NCBI GenBank assembly: GCA_015665415.1
Contig: JADFAE010000010.1
Span: 248,001-312,000 of the forward strand
Source: Roseobacter sp.
GTDB lineage: Bacteria > Pseudomonadota > Alphaproteobacteria > Rhodobacterales > Rhodobacteraceae
DNA length: 64,000 nt
Direction: 5' to 3'
The notes beneath the pieces were generated by a model. That model worked only from the letters and a program-made list of their open reading frames with translations. It did no database searches and was not told where the DNA came from. The translations under genes and the position numbers were made by a program. Each line of letters begins with the position of its first letter. The stretch's first letter is position 1. This document shows, piece by piece, positions 26,334-35,202 of the stretch.

Positions 26334-27646
26334 CAGTCAGCAAAAGGGTCGGTCACCAGAATGGTGTCTTCCCGCTCCGGGCTGGTGGACAAAAGCGCAA
26401 CCGGGCATTCGATCAGCTCTTCGACGCGTTTGACGTATTTGATTGCATTGGCAGGCAGATCATTCCAGCTGCGCGCTCCTTCGGTGCTTTCGGACCAGCC
26501 GGGCATCTCTTCGTAGATCGGGGTGCAACGGGCCTGCTGATCCGCCGCAGTGGGCAGATAGTCCAGACGGGTGCCGTCCAGATCATAGCCGGTGCAGATC
26601 TTCAGGGTTTCGAACCCATCCAAGACGTCCAGCTTGGTCAGCGAAATGCCAGTGATGCCGGAGGTGGCACAGGTCTGGCGCACCAGGCAGGCATCAAACC
26701 AGCCGCAACGGCGCTGACGGCCGGTGGTGGTGCCAAACTCATGACCGCGCTCGCCCAAACGTTGACCGTCTGCATCCGGGGTGCCATCGGCACCCAGCAG
26801 TTCGGTTGGGAAGGGGCCTTCGCCAACGCGGGTGGTATAGGCTTTGACGATGCCCAGAACGTAATCGATAGAGCCCGGGCCAATGCCAACACCGGTGGAG
26901 GCCTGACCCGCGATCACATTGGAGGAGGTGACAAAGGGATAGGTGCCAAAATCGATATCCAGAAGCGCGCCTTGGGCGCCCTCAAACAGGATCCGTTTGC
27001 CAGCTTTGCGCTTTTCGTTCAGCACTTTCCAAACCGGAGCCGCAAAAGGCAGGATCTTGGGCGCGATCTCTTTCAGCTGCGCCACCAGAGCGTCGCGGTC
27101 AATGGCGTCGATGCCCAGACCTTTGCGCAGCGGATCGTGATGCTGCAGCGCGCGATCAACGCGAGCCTCCAGCGTGGCTTCATCCGCCAGATCGGCGACA
27201 CGGATGGCACGACGGCCCACCTTGTCCTCGTAGGCGGGGCCGATGCCACGGCCGGTGGTGCCGATCTTGGTGCCCTTGGAGGCGGCCTCTTCGCGGGCGC
27301 GATCCAGCTCACCGTGCAGCGGCAGAATCAGCGGCGTGTTTTCCGCGATCATCAGGGTCTCGGGCGAGATTTCAACGCCCTGGGCCTGCACCGTCTCGAT
27401 CTCTTTCAGCAGATGCCAGGGGTCCAGCACGACACCATTGCCGATAACGGAGAGCTTGCCGCCACGCACCACACCCGAAGGCAGCGCGTGCAGCTTGTAG
27501 ACTTTGCTGTCAATGACCAGCGTATGGCCGGCATTGTGACCGCCCTGAAAACGCGCAATCACATCGGCGCGTTCGCTGAGCCAGTCAACGATCTTGCCTT
27601 TTCCTTCATCGCCCCATTGGGCGCCGACTACCACGACATTGGCCAT
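26333..27646 (-). CDS. purA: Adenylosuccinate synthetase
   Basis: Joins IMP and aspartate with GTP in the first committed step of AMP synthesis. The phosphate loop is [14 protein letters not shown] near the N-terminus, with the catalytic Asp in it. GGHNAGHT contains the catalytic His. [44 protein letters not shown] and [15 protein letters not shown] follow, then [11 protein letters not shown]. Length (437 residues) is slightly above the usual 430. The start ATG is at 27646. The DUF2842 gene is coupled downstream. Confidence 0.97.
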   Translation of the reverse strand: MANVVVVGAQWGDEGKGKIVDWLSERADVIARFQGGHNAGHTLVIDSKVYKLHALPSGVVRGGKLSVIGNGVVLDPWHLLKEIETVQAQGVEISPETLMIAENTPLILPLHGELDRAREEAASKGTKIGTTGRGIGPAYEDKVGRRAIRVADLADEATLEARVDRALQHHDPLRKGLGIDAIDRDALVAQLKEIAPKILPFAAPVWKVLNEKRKAGKRILFEGAQGALLDIDFGTYPFVTSSNVIAGQASTGVGIGPGSIDYVLGIVKAYTTRVGEGPFPTELLGADGTPDADGQRLGERGHEFGTTTGRQRRCGWFDACLVRQTCATSGITGISLTKLDVLDGFETLKICTGYDLDGTRLDYLPTAADQQARCTPIYEEMPGWSESTEGARSWNDLPANAIKYVKRVEELIECPVALLSTSPEREDTILVTDPFAD

Positions 27647-27762
27647 CTCAGGTCCTTTGTATGCTGGTTTAAGTGTATGCTGGTGGAAACCAGAGCCCCG
27701 TATAGCGATGCTGCGCCCGCGAGGGAACCGCTAAATCGACGCAGAAGCGTTACAAAGGAGAC

Positions 27763-28119
27763 CTAACAGGTCGTGTCAGCGGCTCTGGTCCCAGCCAGAT
27801 GCACAGGTTCACCATGTGGGGTGCTGAGATAGGCCTCTTCCCAGTGCCGCCGAACCAATTCCACCTCCTGCGGATTGGCGCTGCCGGCCTCCGACAGAAT
27901 CGCCTCCAGGGTCGCAAGCCAGGCGGTGAAATAGTCGTCGCCCCCGTCCAGGTCCCGATCCAGCCCATGGTGTTTGAGCGTCGCGGAAAACCGCTCCACC
28001 CATTGCGCCCAGGAAAACCGCCCCTGCTCATTCAAATGCACGGTCAAGGCAAAGGCCTGCGCGTGCCAGGGCTGCAGGAACACCGGCTCCGGTGCGTCAT
28101 AACTGATACAGTCGCTCAT
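27763..28119 (-). CDS. Nitrile hydratase accessory/activator protein
   Basis: A 118-residue protein of the small activator family (P14K-type) thought to help deliver metal or swap the alpha subunit in cobalt nitrile hydratases. It resembles the N-terminal part of the beta subunit: PEPVFLQPWHAQAFALTVHLNEQG, FSWAQWVERFSATL, then DDYFTAWLATLEAIL. The ATG at 28119 overlaps the nthB stop by four bases (ATGA), and GGGGGG precedes it. It is the third gene of a tight alpha-beta-activator operon. The frame extends to 28158 but the extra 13 residues are inside nthB. Confidence 0.85.
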   Translation of the reverse strand: MSDCISYDAPEPVFLQPWHAQAFALTVHLNEQGRFSWAQWVERFSATLKHHGLDRDLDGGDDYFTAWLATLEAILSEAGSANPQEVELVRRHWEEAYLSTPHGEPVHLAGTRAADTTC

Positions 28120-28808
28120 GATGCCCCCCGCAGGTCCGGTTCTAGATAGCTTTGCCACAGGTCCAACACGACCTCATCCTCGGGATTTTCGGGATGGATC
28201 CAGAGCTCTGCCGCCTTGAACACAACGGCATAAAGGGGTTCGGGCGCTTCGCCCAGACCGTGGGCATGGCTATCCGGCAGCACATGGGCCCCGTGCTGCA
28301 GCAAGATCTTGCCCCGCGTGCCAGCGGCATAATTGGGCAAACGGGTATGACCGCCCTTCACGAGTGTATTGCCATTTGGATGACGGGTAGTGACAGCATC
28401 GCCAGGCTGAAACTGCACAGGCACCGCACTGTCGCGATTGGCCGGTCCCCCCTTGGCCAGGACAGATGCCACCGCCTCTGCCTTGAGCACCTTGCTGGCC
28501 AGAGCGTGCAGATCATCGCTTCCCTGCCCCATCAGGTCGGCGCGTGTCAGCACGCCGGTTTCCACCAGCAGATCCGCCAGTGCCGAGACCCATTTCTCAT
28601 AGTAGCTAAAACGGGTGTAATCCTTGGGCGAAAGCCGCTCGCGGGCGTGGCGCGAAATATCGATATTCCATCTCCCCAAAGCCCCGCAGGCCAGGGTCAC
28701 CGCCAGAGCGCGGGCATGCCAATCGGTTTCAAAGACCGGCGCATCCGGGGCCTCGGGCACCACTGCCCCATCACCGATTCGCCCGCCCATGTCGTGCAGC
28801 CGACTCAT
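28116..28808 (-). CDS. nthB: Nitrile hydratase beta subunit
   Basis: A 230-residue non-catalytic chain that shapes the active site with the metal-bearing alpha subunit. Family landmarks are MSRLHDMGGRIGDGAVVPE at the start, FETDWHARALAVTLACGALGRWNIDISRHARE, then FSYYEKWVSALADLLVETGVLT. The C-terminal SH3-like barrel includes FQPGDAVTTRHPNG, HTRLPNYAAGTRGKILLQHG and PEPLYAVVFKAAELW. It overlaps nthA upstream and the activator gene downstream by four bases each, showing strict co-translation. Confidence 0.93.
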   Translation of the reverse strand: MSRLHDMGGRIGDGAVVPEAPDAPVFETDWHARALAVTLACGALGRWNIDISRHARERLSPKDYTRFSYYEKWVSALADLLVETGVLTRADLMGQGSDDLHALASKVLKAEAVASVLAKGGPANRDSAVPVQFQPGDAVTTRHPNGNTLVKGGHTRLPNYAAGTRGKILLQHGAHVLPDSHAHGLGEAPEPLYAVVFKAAELWIHPENPEDEVVLDLWQSYLEPDLRGAS

Positions 28809-29440
28809 GCGTCAGCCCCGGGACTATGCTTTGGTGCCGCGACCAAAGCCGTACCAATCATCGCGTCCCGCGAGACCAGAGCTGCCAGCGCAGCCTCGTC
28901 CATGTCTTCAGTGCCTTCGGGACGCATGGGCAGCACCATATAGCGCACCTCGGCGGTGGAATCCCAAACCCGCACCGCGCTTTCGACCGGCAGGGAGACG
29001 CCAAAATCGGCCAAGACCCCGCGTGGCTCTCGTACCACGCGGGCGCGATAAGCATCGGATTTGTACCATCCCGGCGGAATACCCAGCAGCGGCCAAGGGT
29101 AGCAACTGCACAGGGTGCAGACGACCATATTGTGCAGCATAGCCGTATTCTCGACCACCACCATATGTTCGCCCTGTCGGCCATAATATCCCAGCTCAGC
29201 CAGCACCGGATCCGCGTCCTGCAGCAAAGCCTGCCTAAAGTTAGGATCCGTCCAGGCCTTGGCCACCACACGGGCCCCGTTCTGCGGACCTATCTTGTTT
29301 TGATAGGTGTCGATGATTTCATCCAGTGCGGCGGGGTCAATCAGCCCTTTGCGGGTGAGAATCGTTTCCAGAGCTTTGACGCGCAAAGCGGGGTCTGGCG
29401 GCAAAAGAGCATGCGGGTGGTCAGCGTGATCATGTGGCAT
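28805..29440 (-). CDS. nthA: Nitrile hydratase alpha subunit, cobalt type
   Basis: Metal-binding catalytic chain that hydrates nitriles to amides. The metal claw is VCTLCSCYPWPLLG, with Cys108, Cys111, Ser112 and Cys113; Thr109 is the residue usually found in cobalt enzymes (Ser in iron enzymes). Upstream are VVAKAWTDPNFRQALLQD and GEHMVVVENTAMLHN, and downstream RARVVREPRGVLADFG, all typical. The ATG at 29440 gives 211 residues and a His-rich N-terminus (MPHDHADHPH). The nthA-nthB-activator order is compact. No amidase gene lies beside it. Confidence 0.94.
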   Translation of the reverse strand: MPHDHADHPHALLPPDPALRVKALETILTRKGLIDPAALDEIIDTYQNKIGPQNGARVVAKAWTDPNFRQALLQDADPVLAELGYYGRQGEHMVVVENTAMLHNMVVCTLCSCYPWPLLGIPPGWYKSDAYRARVVREPRGVLADFGVSLPVESAVRVWDSTAEVRYMVLPMRPEGTEDMDEAALAALVSRDAMIGTALVAAPKHSPGADA

Positions 29441-29613
29441 GGTACCAGCCTGCCCTGAGGGTAAGCCCCGCGTCCAGTCACTTTTGCCGTGAAATCCACC
29501 ACTTTGACACCGCGTCACCTCCCGTATTCAGACAAAGCAAACTGAGCTCTTGCCCCTGTCGGCATTCTTGCCTATTTACCGCCCGATAGTTTAGCCAACA
29601 GCCGCAGGAACCT

Positions 29614-29985
29614 ATGGAAAACGTTGTTCTCATCATCCATCTTCTCTTGGCTCTTGGCCTGATTGCCGTCGTGCTGTTGCAGCGCTCCGAAGGTGGAGGC
29701 CTGGGCATGGGCGGCGGTGGTGGCGGTGGCGCCATGTCGGGCCGTTCCGCAGCAACCGCGCTGAGCAAGGTGACCTGGGTCCTGGCTGCGGCCTTTATCG
29801 TGACCTCGATCACCCTGACCGTTCTGGCCGCGCAAAAATCCGCTGGCTCCTCGGTTGCGGATGGCATCGAAGCCCTCACAACCCAAGACGGCGAAACAGC
29901 GGATGCACCTATTGCCCCGCTGGGCAGCGATCTGCTGCCACCGGCCGAAGGCGACAATGCGCCGCTGGTGCCCAGCGCCGACTGA
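29614..29985 (+). CDS. secG: Preprotein translocase subunit SecG
   Basis: A 123-residue inner-membrane subunit of SecYEG. Two transmembrane helices (about 3-22, NVVLIIHLLLALGLIAVVLL; and about 51-73) flank a Gly-rich loop (LGMGGGGGGGAMSGR), the hallmark of SecG. QRSEGGGLGMGGG is conserved. The C-terminal tail of about 45 residues is acidic and Pro-rich, longer than in E. coli but usual in alphaproteobacteria. It is followed by pyrG on the same strand, a common order. Confidence 0.95.
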   Translation: MENVVLIIHLLLALGLIAVVLLQRSEGGGLGMGGGGGGGAMSGRSAATALSKVTWVLAAAFIVTSITLTVLAAQKSAGSSVADGIEALTTQDGETADAPIAPLGSDLLPPAEGDNAPLVPSAD

Positions 29986-30007
29986 TCAACAAGACCTAGA
30001 ATTCTGG

Positions 30008-30040
30008 AAGGGAACCGTAACAGCATCTTGCGGTTCCCTT
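30008..30040 (+). terminator. Hairpin between secG and pyrG
   Basis: AAGGGAACCG (30008-30017) pairs perfectly with CGGTTCCCTT (30031-30040) over a 13-base loop. There is only a weak T-run, so it may be a leaky terminator or an RNA-processing element upstream of pyrG. Confidence 0.45.
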
Positions 30041-30146
30041 GCGCATGCTGCGCGAATCCTTTATATGTGAAGCCCCGTGATGCCGCGGTTTTTCGGAACC
30101 GCCGGGCAGCTTTATTCTGACTTCTCACGGGGGCAGCCGAACACTC

Positions 30147-31790
30147 ATGGCGCGTTTCATCTTTATCACTGGTGGTGTGGTTTCATCGCTCGGCAAGGGC
30201 CTGGCGTCTGCCGCGCTTGGGGCTCTTTTGCAGGCACGCGGCTATTCCGTCCGTCTGCGCAAACTGGACCCCTACCTGAATGTCGATCCCGGCACCATGA
30301 GCCCGTTTGAACACGGCGAGGTCTTTGTTACCGACGATGGTGCCGAGACCGATCTGGATCTCGGCCACTACGAGCGGTTTACCGGTGTGCCTGCGCGCAA
30401 GACCGACTCGATCTCCTCTGGCCGCGTCTACACCAATGTTTTGGAAAAAGAGCGGCGTGGCGATTACTTGGGCAAAACCATCCAGGTGATTCCGCATGTC
30501 ACCAATGAGATCAAGGATTTCATCTCGATCGGCGAAGATGAAGTCGATTTCATGCTCTGTGAGATTGGCGGCACCGTCGGCGACATCGAAGGTCTGCCCT
30601 TCTTTGAAGCCATCCGCCAGTTCAGCCAGGACAAAGAGCGTGGCCAGTGCCTGTTCATGCACCTGACCTTGTTGCCCTATATTAAGGCCAGCGGCGAGCT
30701 GAAGACCAAACCGACCCAGCACTCGGTGAAAGAGCTGCGCTCTATCGGTCTGGCACCGGACATTCTGGTCTGCCGCTCCGAGGGGCCGATCCCGAAGAAA
30801 GAGCGCGAAAAGCTGGCGCTGTTCTGCAATGTGCGTCCCGACAGTGTGATTGCGGCGCAGGATCTGAAATCGATCTACGAGGCCCCGCTGGCCTATCACC
30901 GCGAAGGTATGGACCAGGCGGTTCTGGATGCCTTTGGCATCTCCCCGGCCCCAAAACCAAATCTGGCGCGCTGGGAAGATGTGGCCGACCGCATCTACAA
31001 CCCCGAAGGCGAAGTCCGGGTGGCCATCGTTGGCAAATACACCCAGCTGGAAGACGCCTATAAATCCATCGCCGAAGCCCTCACCCATGGTGGCATGTCC
31101 AACCGGGTGAAGGTCAAGATCGAATGGGTGGATGCCGAGCTGTTCGACCGCGAGGATGCCACCCCGCATCTGCAGGGCTTCCATGCGATCCTGGTTCCTG
31201 GTGGATTTGGCGAGCGTGGCACCGAGGGCAAGATCAAGGCGGCGCAATATGCCCGCGAACATCAGGTCCCCTACCTGGGCATTTGCCTTGGCATGCAGAT
31301 GGCCGTCATCGAGGCGGCCCGCAATGTGGCCGGCATTTCTGAGGCCGGCTCGGAAGAGTTCGACCACGAGGCCGGCAAGAAACGGTTCGAGCCGGTTGTC
31401 TATCACCTCAAGGAATGGGTGCAGGGCAACCACAAGGTTCAGCGCAAGGCCGATGACGACAAGGGCGGCACCATGCGTCTGGGGGCCTATGATGCCACCC
31501 TCACCGAAGGCTCCAAAGTGGCGCAAGTCTATGGCAGCAGCCATATCGAGGAACGCCACCGTCACCGCTATGAGGTCGACACCAAATACAAGGAAAAGCT
31601 GGAGTCCTGCGGGCTCAAGTTTTCCGGCATGTCGCCGGATGGTCGCCTGCCCGAGATTGTTGAGTGGACTGACCACCCCTGGTTCATCGGCGTCCAGTTC
31701 CACCCCGAACTGAAATCGAAGCCTTTCGCGCCGCACCCTCTGTTTGATGACTTCATCCGCGCCGCCAAGGACACCTCGCGTCTGGTTTGA
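30147..31790 (+). CDS. pyrG: CTP synthase
   Basis: Glutamine-dependent conversion of UTP to CTP. The N-terminal synthetase domain carries [40 protein letters not shown] and [15 protein letters not shown]. The class I glutamine amidotransferase domain includes [14 protein letters not shown], the nucleophile Cys in [10 protein letters not shown] and the His/Glu of [10 protein letters not shown]. Length (547 residues) is normal. Two hairpins follow the stop codon. Confidence 0.98.
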   Translation: MARFIFITGGVVSSLGKGLASAALGALLQARGYSVRLRKLDPYLNVDPGTMSPFEHGEVFVTDDGAETDLDLGHYERFTGVPARKTDSISSGRVYTNVLEKERRGDYLGKTIQVIPHVTNEIKDFISIGEDEVDFMLCEIGGTVGDIEGLPFFEAIRQFSQDKERGQCLFMHLTLLPYIKASGELKTKPTQHSVKELRSIGLAPDILVCRSEGPIPKKEREKLALFCNVRPDSVIAAQDLKSIYEAPLAYHREGMDQAVLDAFGISPAPKPNLARWEDVADRIYNPEGEVRVAIVGKYTQLEDAYKSIAEALTHGGMSNRVKVKIEWVDAELFDREDATPHLQGFHAILVPGGFGERGTEGKIKAAQYAREHQVPYLGICLGMQMAVIEAARNVAGISEAGSEEFDHEAGKKRFEPVVYHLKEWVQGNHKVQRKADDDKGGTMRLGAYDATLTEGSKVAQVYGSSHIEERHRHRYEVDTKYKEKLESCGLKFSGMSPDGRLPEIVEWTDHPWFIGVQFHPELKSKPFAPHPLFDDFIRAAKDTSRLV

Positions 31791-31815
31791 GCCAAAGGCA
31801 CAAGAAGATCTGTTG

Positions 31816-31846
31816 AAACCGGTGGGGCCTCCCTGCCGGTTTTTCA
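31816..31846 (+). terminator. pyrG terminator 1
   Basis: AAACCGG (31816-31822) pairs with CCGGTTT (31836-31842), with inner GGG/CCC pairing, followed by a T-run (TTTT within the arm and TT after). Confidence 0.7.
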
Positions 31847-31874
31847 TTTGTGAGCCAGAAGTCGGAGGCTCGCC

Positions 31875-31900
31875 CCCGAACCCGCCGGTTCGGGCTTTTA
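31875..31900 (+). terminator. pyrG terminator 2
   Basis: CCCGAACC (31875-31882) pairs with GGTTCGGG (31887-31894) across a 4-base loop, followed by CTTTTAAA. It stands about 30 bases after the first hairpin. Confidence 0.65.
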
Positions 31901-32003
31901 AATGACACTCCCGTGGAAGAATTCCCTACAACTTTTACCTGCGTCAATGCCGCCCTCATGACCAAATCCCAGCCATTGATTTAGTCCCTATTAGGAGTTT
32001 CCA

Positions 32004-32274
32004 ATAGGCAAGTTTCTCTTTGCTCTGCCGCTATTGCTATCCCCCCGCCTTTGCCGCCGATGTCGATCCAGCACGGGCCGACCTGCTGCTTCAGCTGTTT
32101 CGCGACAACGGCTGTCAGATGACCGACCTGGAGGCAGGTGAAATTCTACCGGACAACGGCTTCTCCAAAAAAGAATTTCGCGACATCATTCGAGCCTGGG
32201 ACGACAAGGACATGCTCGCGGTCAAAGGGGCCCTGCGCATGGAGCTGACAGCGGCGGCCTGCGCTGGCGAATAA
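32004..32274 (+). pseudogene. Small secreted-protein gene with lost start codon and frameshift
   Basis: The C-terminal frame (from about 32041 to the stop at 32272-32274) encodes AFAADVDPARADLLLQLFRD followed by NGCQMTDLEAGEILPDNGF, a plausible mature exported protein with Cys near both ends. The matching signal peptide is in another frame: GKFLFALPLLLSP from 32007. The two frames join if one C is removed from the C6 run at 32041-32046, giving LLLSPAFAADVDP. TAGGAG (31992-31997) lies six bases before ATA (32004), where an ATG would be expected. The only formal start in the C-terminal frame is TTG 32020. It is probably a decayed gene, unless the C-run is a sequencing error or phase-variable. 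Confidence 0.55.
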
Positions 32275-32398
32275 GCCTCGTCTCCAAGTCTTGCAGGTTG
32301 CTTTTGTGGAGACAAGCCCCGCCCTGCGGGCCGATCTTTCTCTCTGCGATCACGCCCAAGCGGTAGAGACCGGTTCGAATCCCGCCACCGTTAGCGCA

Positions 32399-32440
32399 AG
32401 CGCCCCCTGCCACAGCTTGTTTCTTGCGACAGGGGCGCTA
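32399..32440 (+). promoter_or_regulatory. Long hairpin in the aldolase leader
   Basis: AGCGCCCCCTG (from 32399) pairs with CAGGGGCGCT (ending near 32440) with one bulged C and a loop of about 20 bases, about 45 bases before the class I aldolase start. It may terminate the upstream transcript or lie in the 5' leader. Confidence 0.3.
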
Positions 32441-32483
32441 TAGACGGGGCCAGAGAAAACGATTTACGCGGAAGGGCCGGCTC

Positions 32484-33380
32484 ATGGCGCAAGAGATCAA
32501 CCAGGAACAGTTTGACCGTATCGCCAATGGCGGTGGCTTTATTGCCGCGCTGGACCAATCCGGCGGCTCCACCCCCAAGGCGCTGGGTCTGTATGGCGTC
32601 ACTGAAGATGCCTATTCCAACGACGACGAGATGTTCGGTGAGATCCAGAAGATGCGCGCCCGCATCATCTGCGCCCCTGATTTCAGCTCTGGCAAAATCC
32701 TTGGCGCGATCCTGTTTGAAAAAACCATGGACAATGCCATCGACGGCACCCCTGTCCCAACCTACCTTTGGGAAAAATGTGGCGTTGTGCCTTTTCTCAA
32801 GGTCGACAAGGGCCTGGCGGATGAGGCCGATGGCGTACAGATGATGAAGCCGATGCCCGAACTGGATGCGCTGCTGTCGCGTGCCGCCGCCAAAGGCATC
32901 TTTGGCACCAAAATGCGTTCGGTCGTCAAAGAGGCCAACCCGCTGGGCATCAAGAATGTTGTCGCCCAGCAGTTCGAAATCGGCAAACAGATCGCTGCTG
33001 CCGGTCTGGTGCCAATCATCGAGCCCGAGGTTGATATCCACTCCCCCACCAAGGGCGAGGCAGAGATCTTCCTCAAGGCGGAACTCAAGGATCAGCTGGA
33101 CGCCCTGGCTGAGGGCACCAAGGTCTCGCTGAAGCTGACCATCCCCAATGAGGCCGGCCTGTATGAAACCCTCGCCGATCACCCTGCCGTGGTGCGCGTC
33201 GTGGCGCTGTCGGGCGGTTACAGCACTGCGGATGCCTGCGAAAAACTGACCCGCAACAACAAGATGATCGCCTCTTTCAGCCGTGCGCTGACCGAAGGTC
33301 TGAACGTCGCAATGTCCGACGATGAATACAATGGCGCTCTGGGTGCCAATATTGACAAGATCTACAAGGCGTCGCTGTAA
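32484..33380 (+). CDS. Fructose-bisphosphate aldolase class I
   Basis: Schiff-base aldolase cleaving fructose-1,6-bisphosphate into two triose phosphates (glycolysis/gluconeogenesis). Landmarks are GGFIAALDQSGGSTPKAL near the N-terminus, APDFSSGKILGAILFEKTM, LWEKCGVVPFLKVDKGL, AGLVPIIEPEVDIHSP, KLTIPNEAGLYETL and VVALSGGYSTADACEKL. The 298-residue length is typical of the bacterial class I form. GGAAGGG precedes ATG 32484; the frame extends to 32424, but the extra residues are basic and unlike the family. A strong terminator follows. Confidence 0.94.
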   Translation: MAQEINQEQFDRIANGGGFIAALDQSGGSTPKALGLYGVTEDAYSNDDEMFGEIQKMRARIICAPDFSSGKILGAILFEKTMDNAIDGTPVPTYLWEKCGVVPFLKVDKGLADEADGVQMMKPMPELDALLSRAAAKGIFGTKMRSVVKEANPLGIKNVVAQQFEIGKQIAAAGLVPIIEPEVDIHSPTKGEAEIFLKAELKDQLDALAEGTKVSLKLTIPNEAGLYETLADHPAVVRVVALSGGYSTADACEKLTRNNKMIASFSRALTEGLNVAMSDDEYNGALGANIDKIYKASL

Positions 33381-33404
33381 ATCCTCGCCTGCGATTTTGA
33401 TTTC

Positions 33405-33438
33405 GGGCCGTCCCCTTTGGGGCGGCCCATTTTTTTTG
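33405..33438 (+). terminator. Aldolase terminator
   Basis: GGGCCG plus CCCC (33405-33415) pair with GGGG plus CGGCCC (33419-33428), followed by A and eight T residues. It is a textbook intrinsic terminator 24 bases after the aldolase stop. Confidence 0.9.
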
Positions 33439-33521
33439 GCTCACTCGACCTAACCGGGGCTGTCATCGTAGCCAGCGACTGCCATATTGGCAGGATCATT
33501 CCGATCAGCCAGAGGCCCCTG

Positions 33522-34280
33522 ATGACATCGAACCGAGAGCTGCTGCAAATCTTCCTCAAAGGGCTGGAAACCGGAGAGGCCATGGCGGCTGCCGTGGTCG
33601 ACGAAACCAAGTATATCCAGCACAACCCGCAAACCCATGAGGGCAGCGAAGGCATCGCCACGCTCTTTGCCCGCCTCGCCAAAACCAACCCAAAGGTCAC
33701 GTTTCAACGGGTCTTTGAGGATGGTGATTTTGCCTTTGCCCATATCGAATATAACTTTTCCAGCCTGCGGGTGGCCTTTGAGGTGTTCCGCTTTGAGACC
33801 GGCAAGGCGGTGGAACATTGGGACAATATCCAGCCCCAGCAGCCGGTGAACCCTTCGGGACGCAGCATGCTGGACGGCGAGACAGAGATTCGCGATCACG
33901 CGCGCACCGAGGAAAACCGCGCGCAGGCGCGGCGCTTTGTGCAGCAGGTCCTGATCGACGGCGCGCAGGATAAGATATTGGACTTTGTGCAAGCCGATCT
34001 TATTCAGCACCACCCCCTGATCGCAGATGGCACCGCAGCATTGCTGGCCGCTTTGTCAGGAGAAAACACGCAAGCTTTGAACCTGCGCTATCAAAAGCTC
34101 CATCGGGTCCTGGCCGAAGGCAACTTTGTACTTTGCGTCAGTGAGGGCTGGCGCGGCACGTTGCATTCCAGCTTCTACGATCTCTTCCGCCTCGAAGCAG
34201 GGCGGATTGTGGAGCACTGGAACACCACCGAAACCGTGCCAGCGCGCCATGAGTGGAAGAACGACAACGGCAAATTCTGA
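33522..34280 (+). CDS. Tandem NTF2/SnoaL-like domain protein
   Basis: A 252-residue cytosolic protein made of two similar halves. The first half (about 1-115) contains TKYIQHNPQTHEGSEGIATLFARL, EDGDFAFAHIEY and FEVFRFETGKAVEHWDNIQ. The second half (about 130-245) contains ADLIQHHPLIADGTAALLAAL, AEGNFVLCVSEG and YDLFRLEAGRIVEHWNTTE. Both keep the IQH-x-P, VFR/LFR and VEHW motifs, an internal duplication. The fold is used by isomerases, hydrolases and binding proteins. Function is unknown. AGAGG precedes ATG 33522. Confidence 0.82.
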   Translation: MTSNRELLQIFLKGLETGEAMAAAVVDETKYIQHNPQTHEGSEGIATLFARLAKTNPKVTFQRVFEDGDFAFAHIEYNFSSLRVAFEVFRFETGKAVEHWDNIQPQQPVNPSGRSMLDGETEIRDHARTEENRAQARRFVQQVLIDGAQDKILDFVQADLIQHHPLIADGTAALLAALSGENTQALNLRYQKLHRVLAEGNFVLCVSEGWRGTLHSSFYDLFRLEAGRIVEHWNTTETVPARHEWKNDNGKF

Positions 34281-34302
34281 TCGGCCTCTTGCCGCAAGAG
34301 GG

Positions 34303-35196
34303 CTACACAGCCGGTGCGTCAAAAATCTCCGCCAGCCAGGTTTCGAACAAATGCACCTCTGGCCGCAGCGGCCCGCGCCCCTGGCGACGAATCAGGTAAT
34401 GCGACTGGGCAAAGGGCATTGCGGGTCCCGCGACCGCCACCCCCAGGCCACGTTCAATCGACAGCCTGGCAAAGCGGGTCAGCACCGTGGCATAGCCTCC
34501 CCCCCCAGCCACCAGCTGCAGGGCTGCCACCGTGGTATCCACAGAAAATCGCGCATGTTCACTGGCATAGGACAGATCATGGGCGGCAAAATAGCGGGCC
34601 CAATGGTCTTCATAGCCCAGGATATGGATCAGCGGCCCCTGCAGCAGGTCTGACACTTGGCGTGGCCTGCTGCTGCCAGTGGCACAGACTGGCACGATGG
34701 TTTCCTGCGACAGCCGGATGGCTGTCACATCCTGCCAATCGCCATGGCCCAGACGTATTTCGACATCGGCATCCACATCATCGCGTGGCTCTGGTTCGGT
34801 CCAGATATTGGAGACCAGGCGGATGTTGATCTCCGGGTGGCGCATCGCAAACTCCGGCAGCAGATGCGCCAGCCACAGCGCCGAAGTTGAGACCGGCACC
34901 CGCACCGTCAGGGTCTGCGCCGCCTCCGCGCCAAACAGCCGGGTGGTCGACAGCGAGATATCCCCCAAGGCCTGACGCACGGTCAGCGCATAGGCCTGGC
35001 CAATCTCGGTCAGCTCCAACCGGCGCGCCTGGCGATAAAACAGTTTGCTGCCCAACCGGGCCTCGAGAGAACGGATATGCAGGCTGACCGCCGTTTGGGT
35101 CAGCCCGAGCTCCTGCCCGGTTTCGGTAAAGTTGAGCAGGCGTGCGGCGGCCTCGAAGGTACGCAGCCAGGTCAGGTTGGAAAGTCGATCATCCAT
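34303..35196 (-). CDS. LysR-family transcriptional regulator (GcvA-like)
   Basis: A 297-residue regulator. The N-terminal winged HTH (about 5-65) includes NLTWLRTFEAAARLLNFTETG and LTQTAVSLHIRSLEARLGSKLF. The C-terminal substrate-binding domain (about 90-290) includes LTVRVPVSTSALWLAHLLPEFAMRHP and ADVEIRLGHGDW, typical of the GcvA subgroup. It is divergent from the dehydrogenase at 35332, so that gene is its likely target. A perfect 14-bp palindrome lies seven bases from its start codon. Confidence 0.92.
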   Translation of the reverse strand: MDDRLSNLTWLRTFEAAARLLNFTETGQELGLTQTAVSLHIRSLEARLGSKLFYRQARRLELTEIGQAYALTVRQALGDISLSTTRLFGAEAAQTLTVRVPVSTSALWLAHLLPEFAMRHPEINIRLVSNIWTEPEPRDDVDADVEIRLGHGDWQDVTAIRLSQETIVPVCATGSSRPRQVSDLLQGPLIHILGYEDHWARYFAAHDLSYASEHARFSVDTTVAALQLVAGGGGYATVLTRFARLSIERGLGVAVAGPAMPFAQSHYLIRRQGRGPLRPEVHLFETWLAEIFDAPAV

Positions 35197-35202
35197 TTAT
35201 CA

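Noticed and set aside
30183-31847. Long 554-codon - strand frame opposite pyrG
   Set aside because: pyrG is unambiguous on the + strand with all catalytic motifs; the other frame lacks any family pattern.
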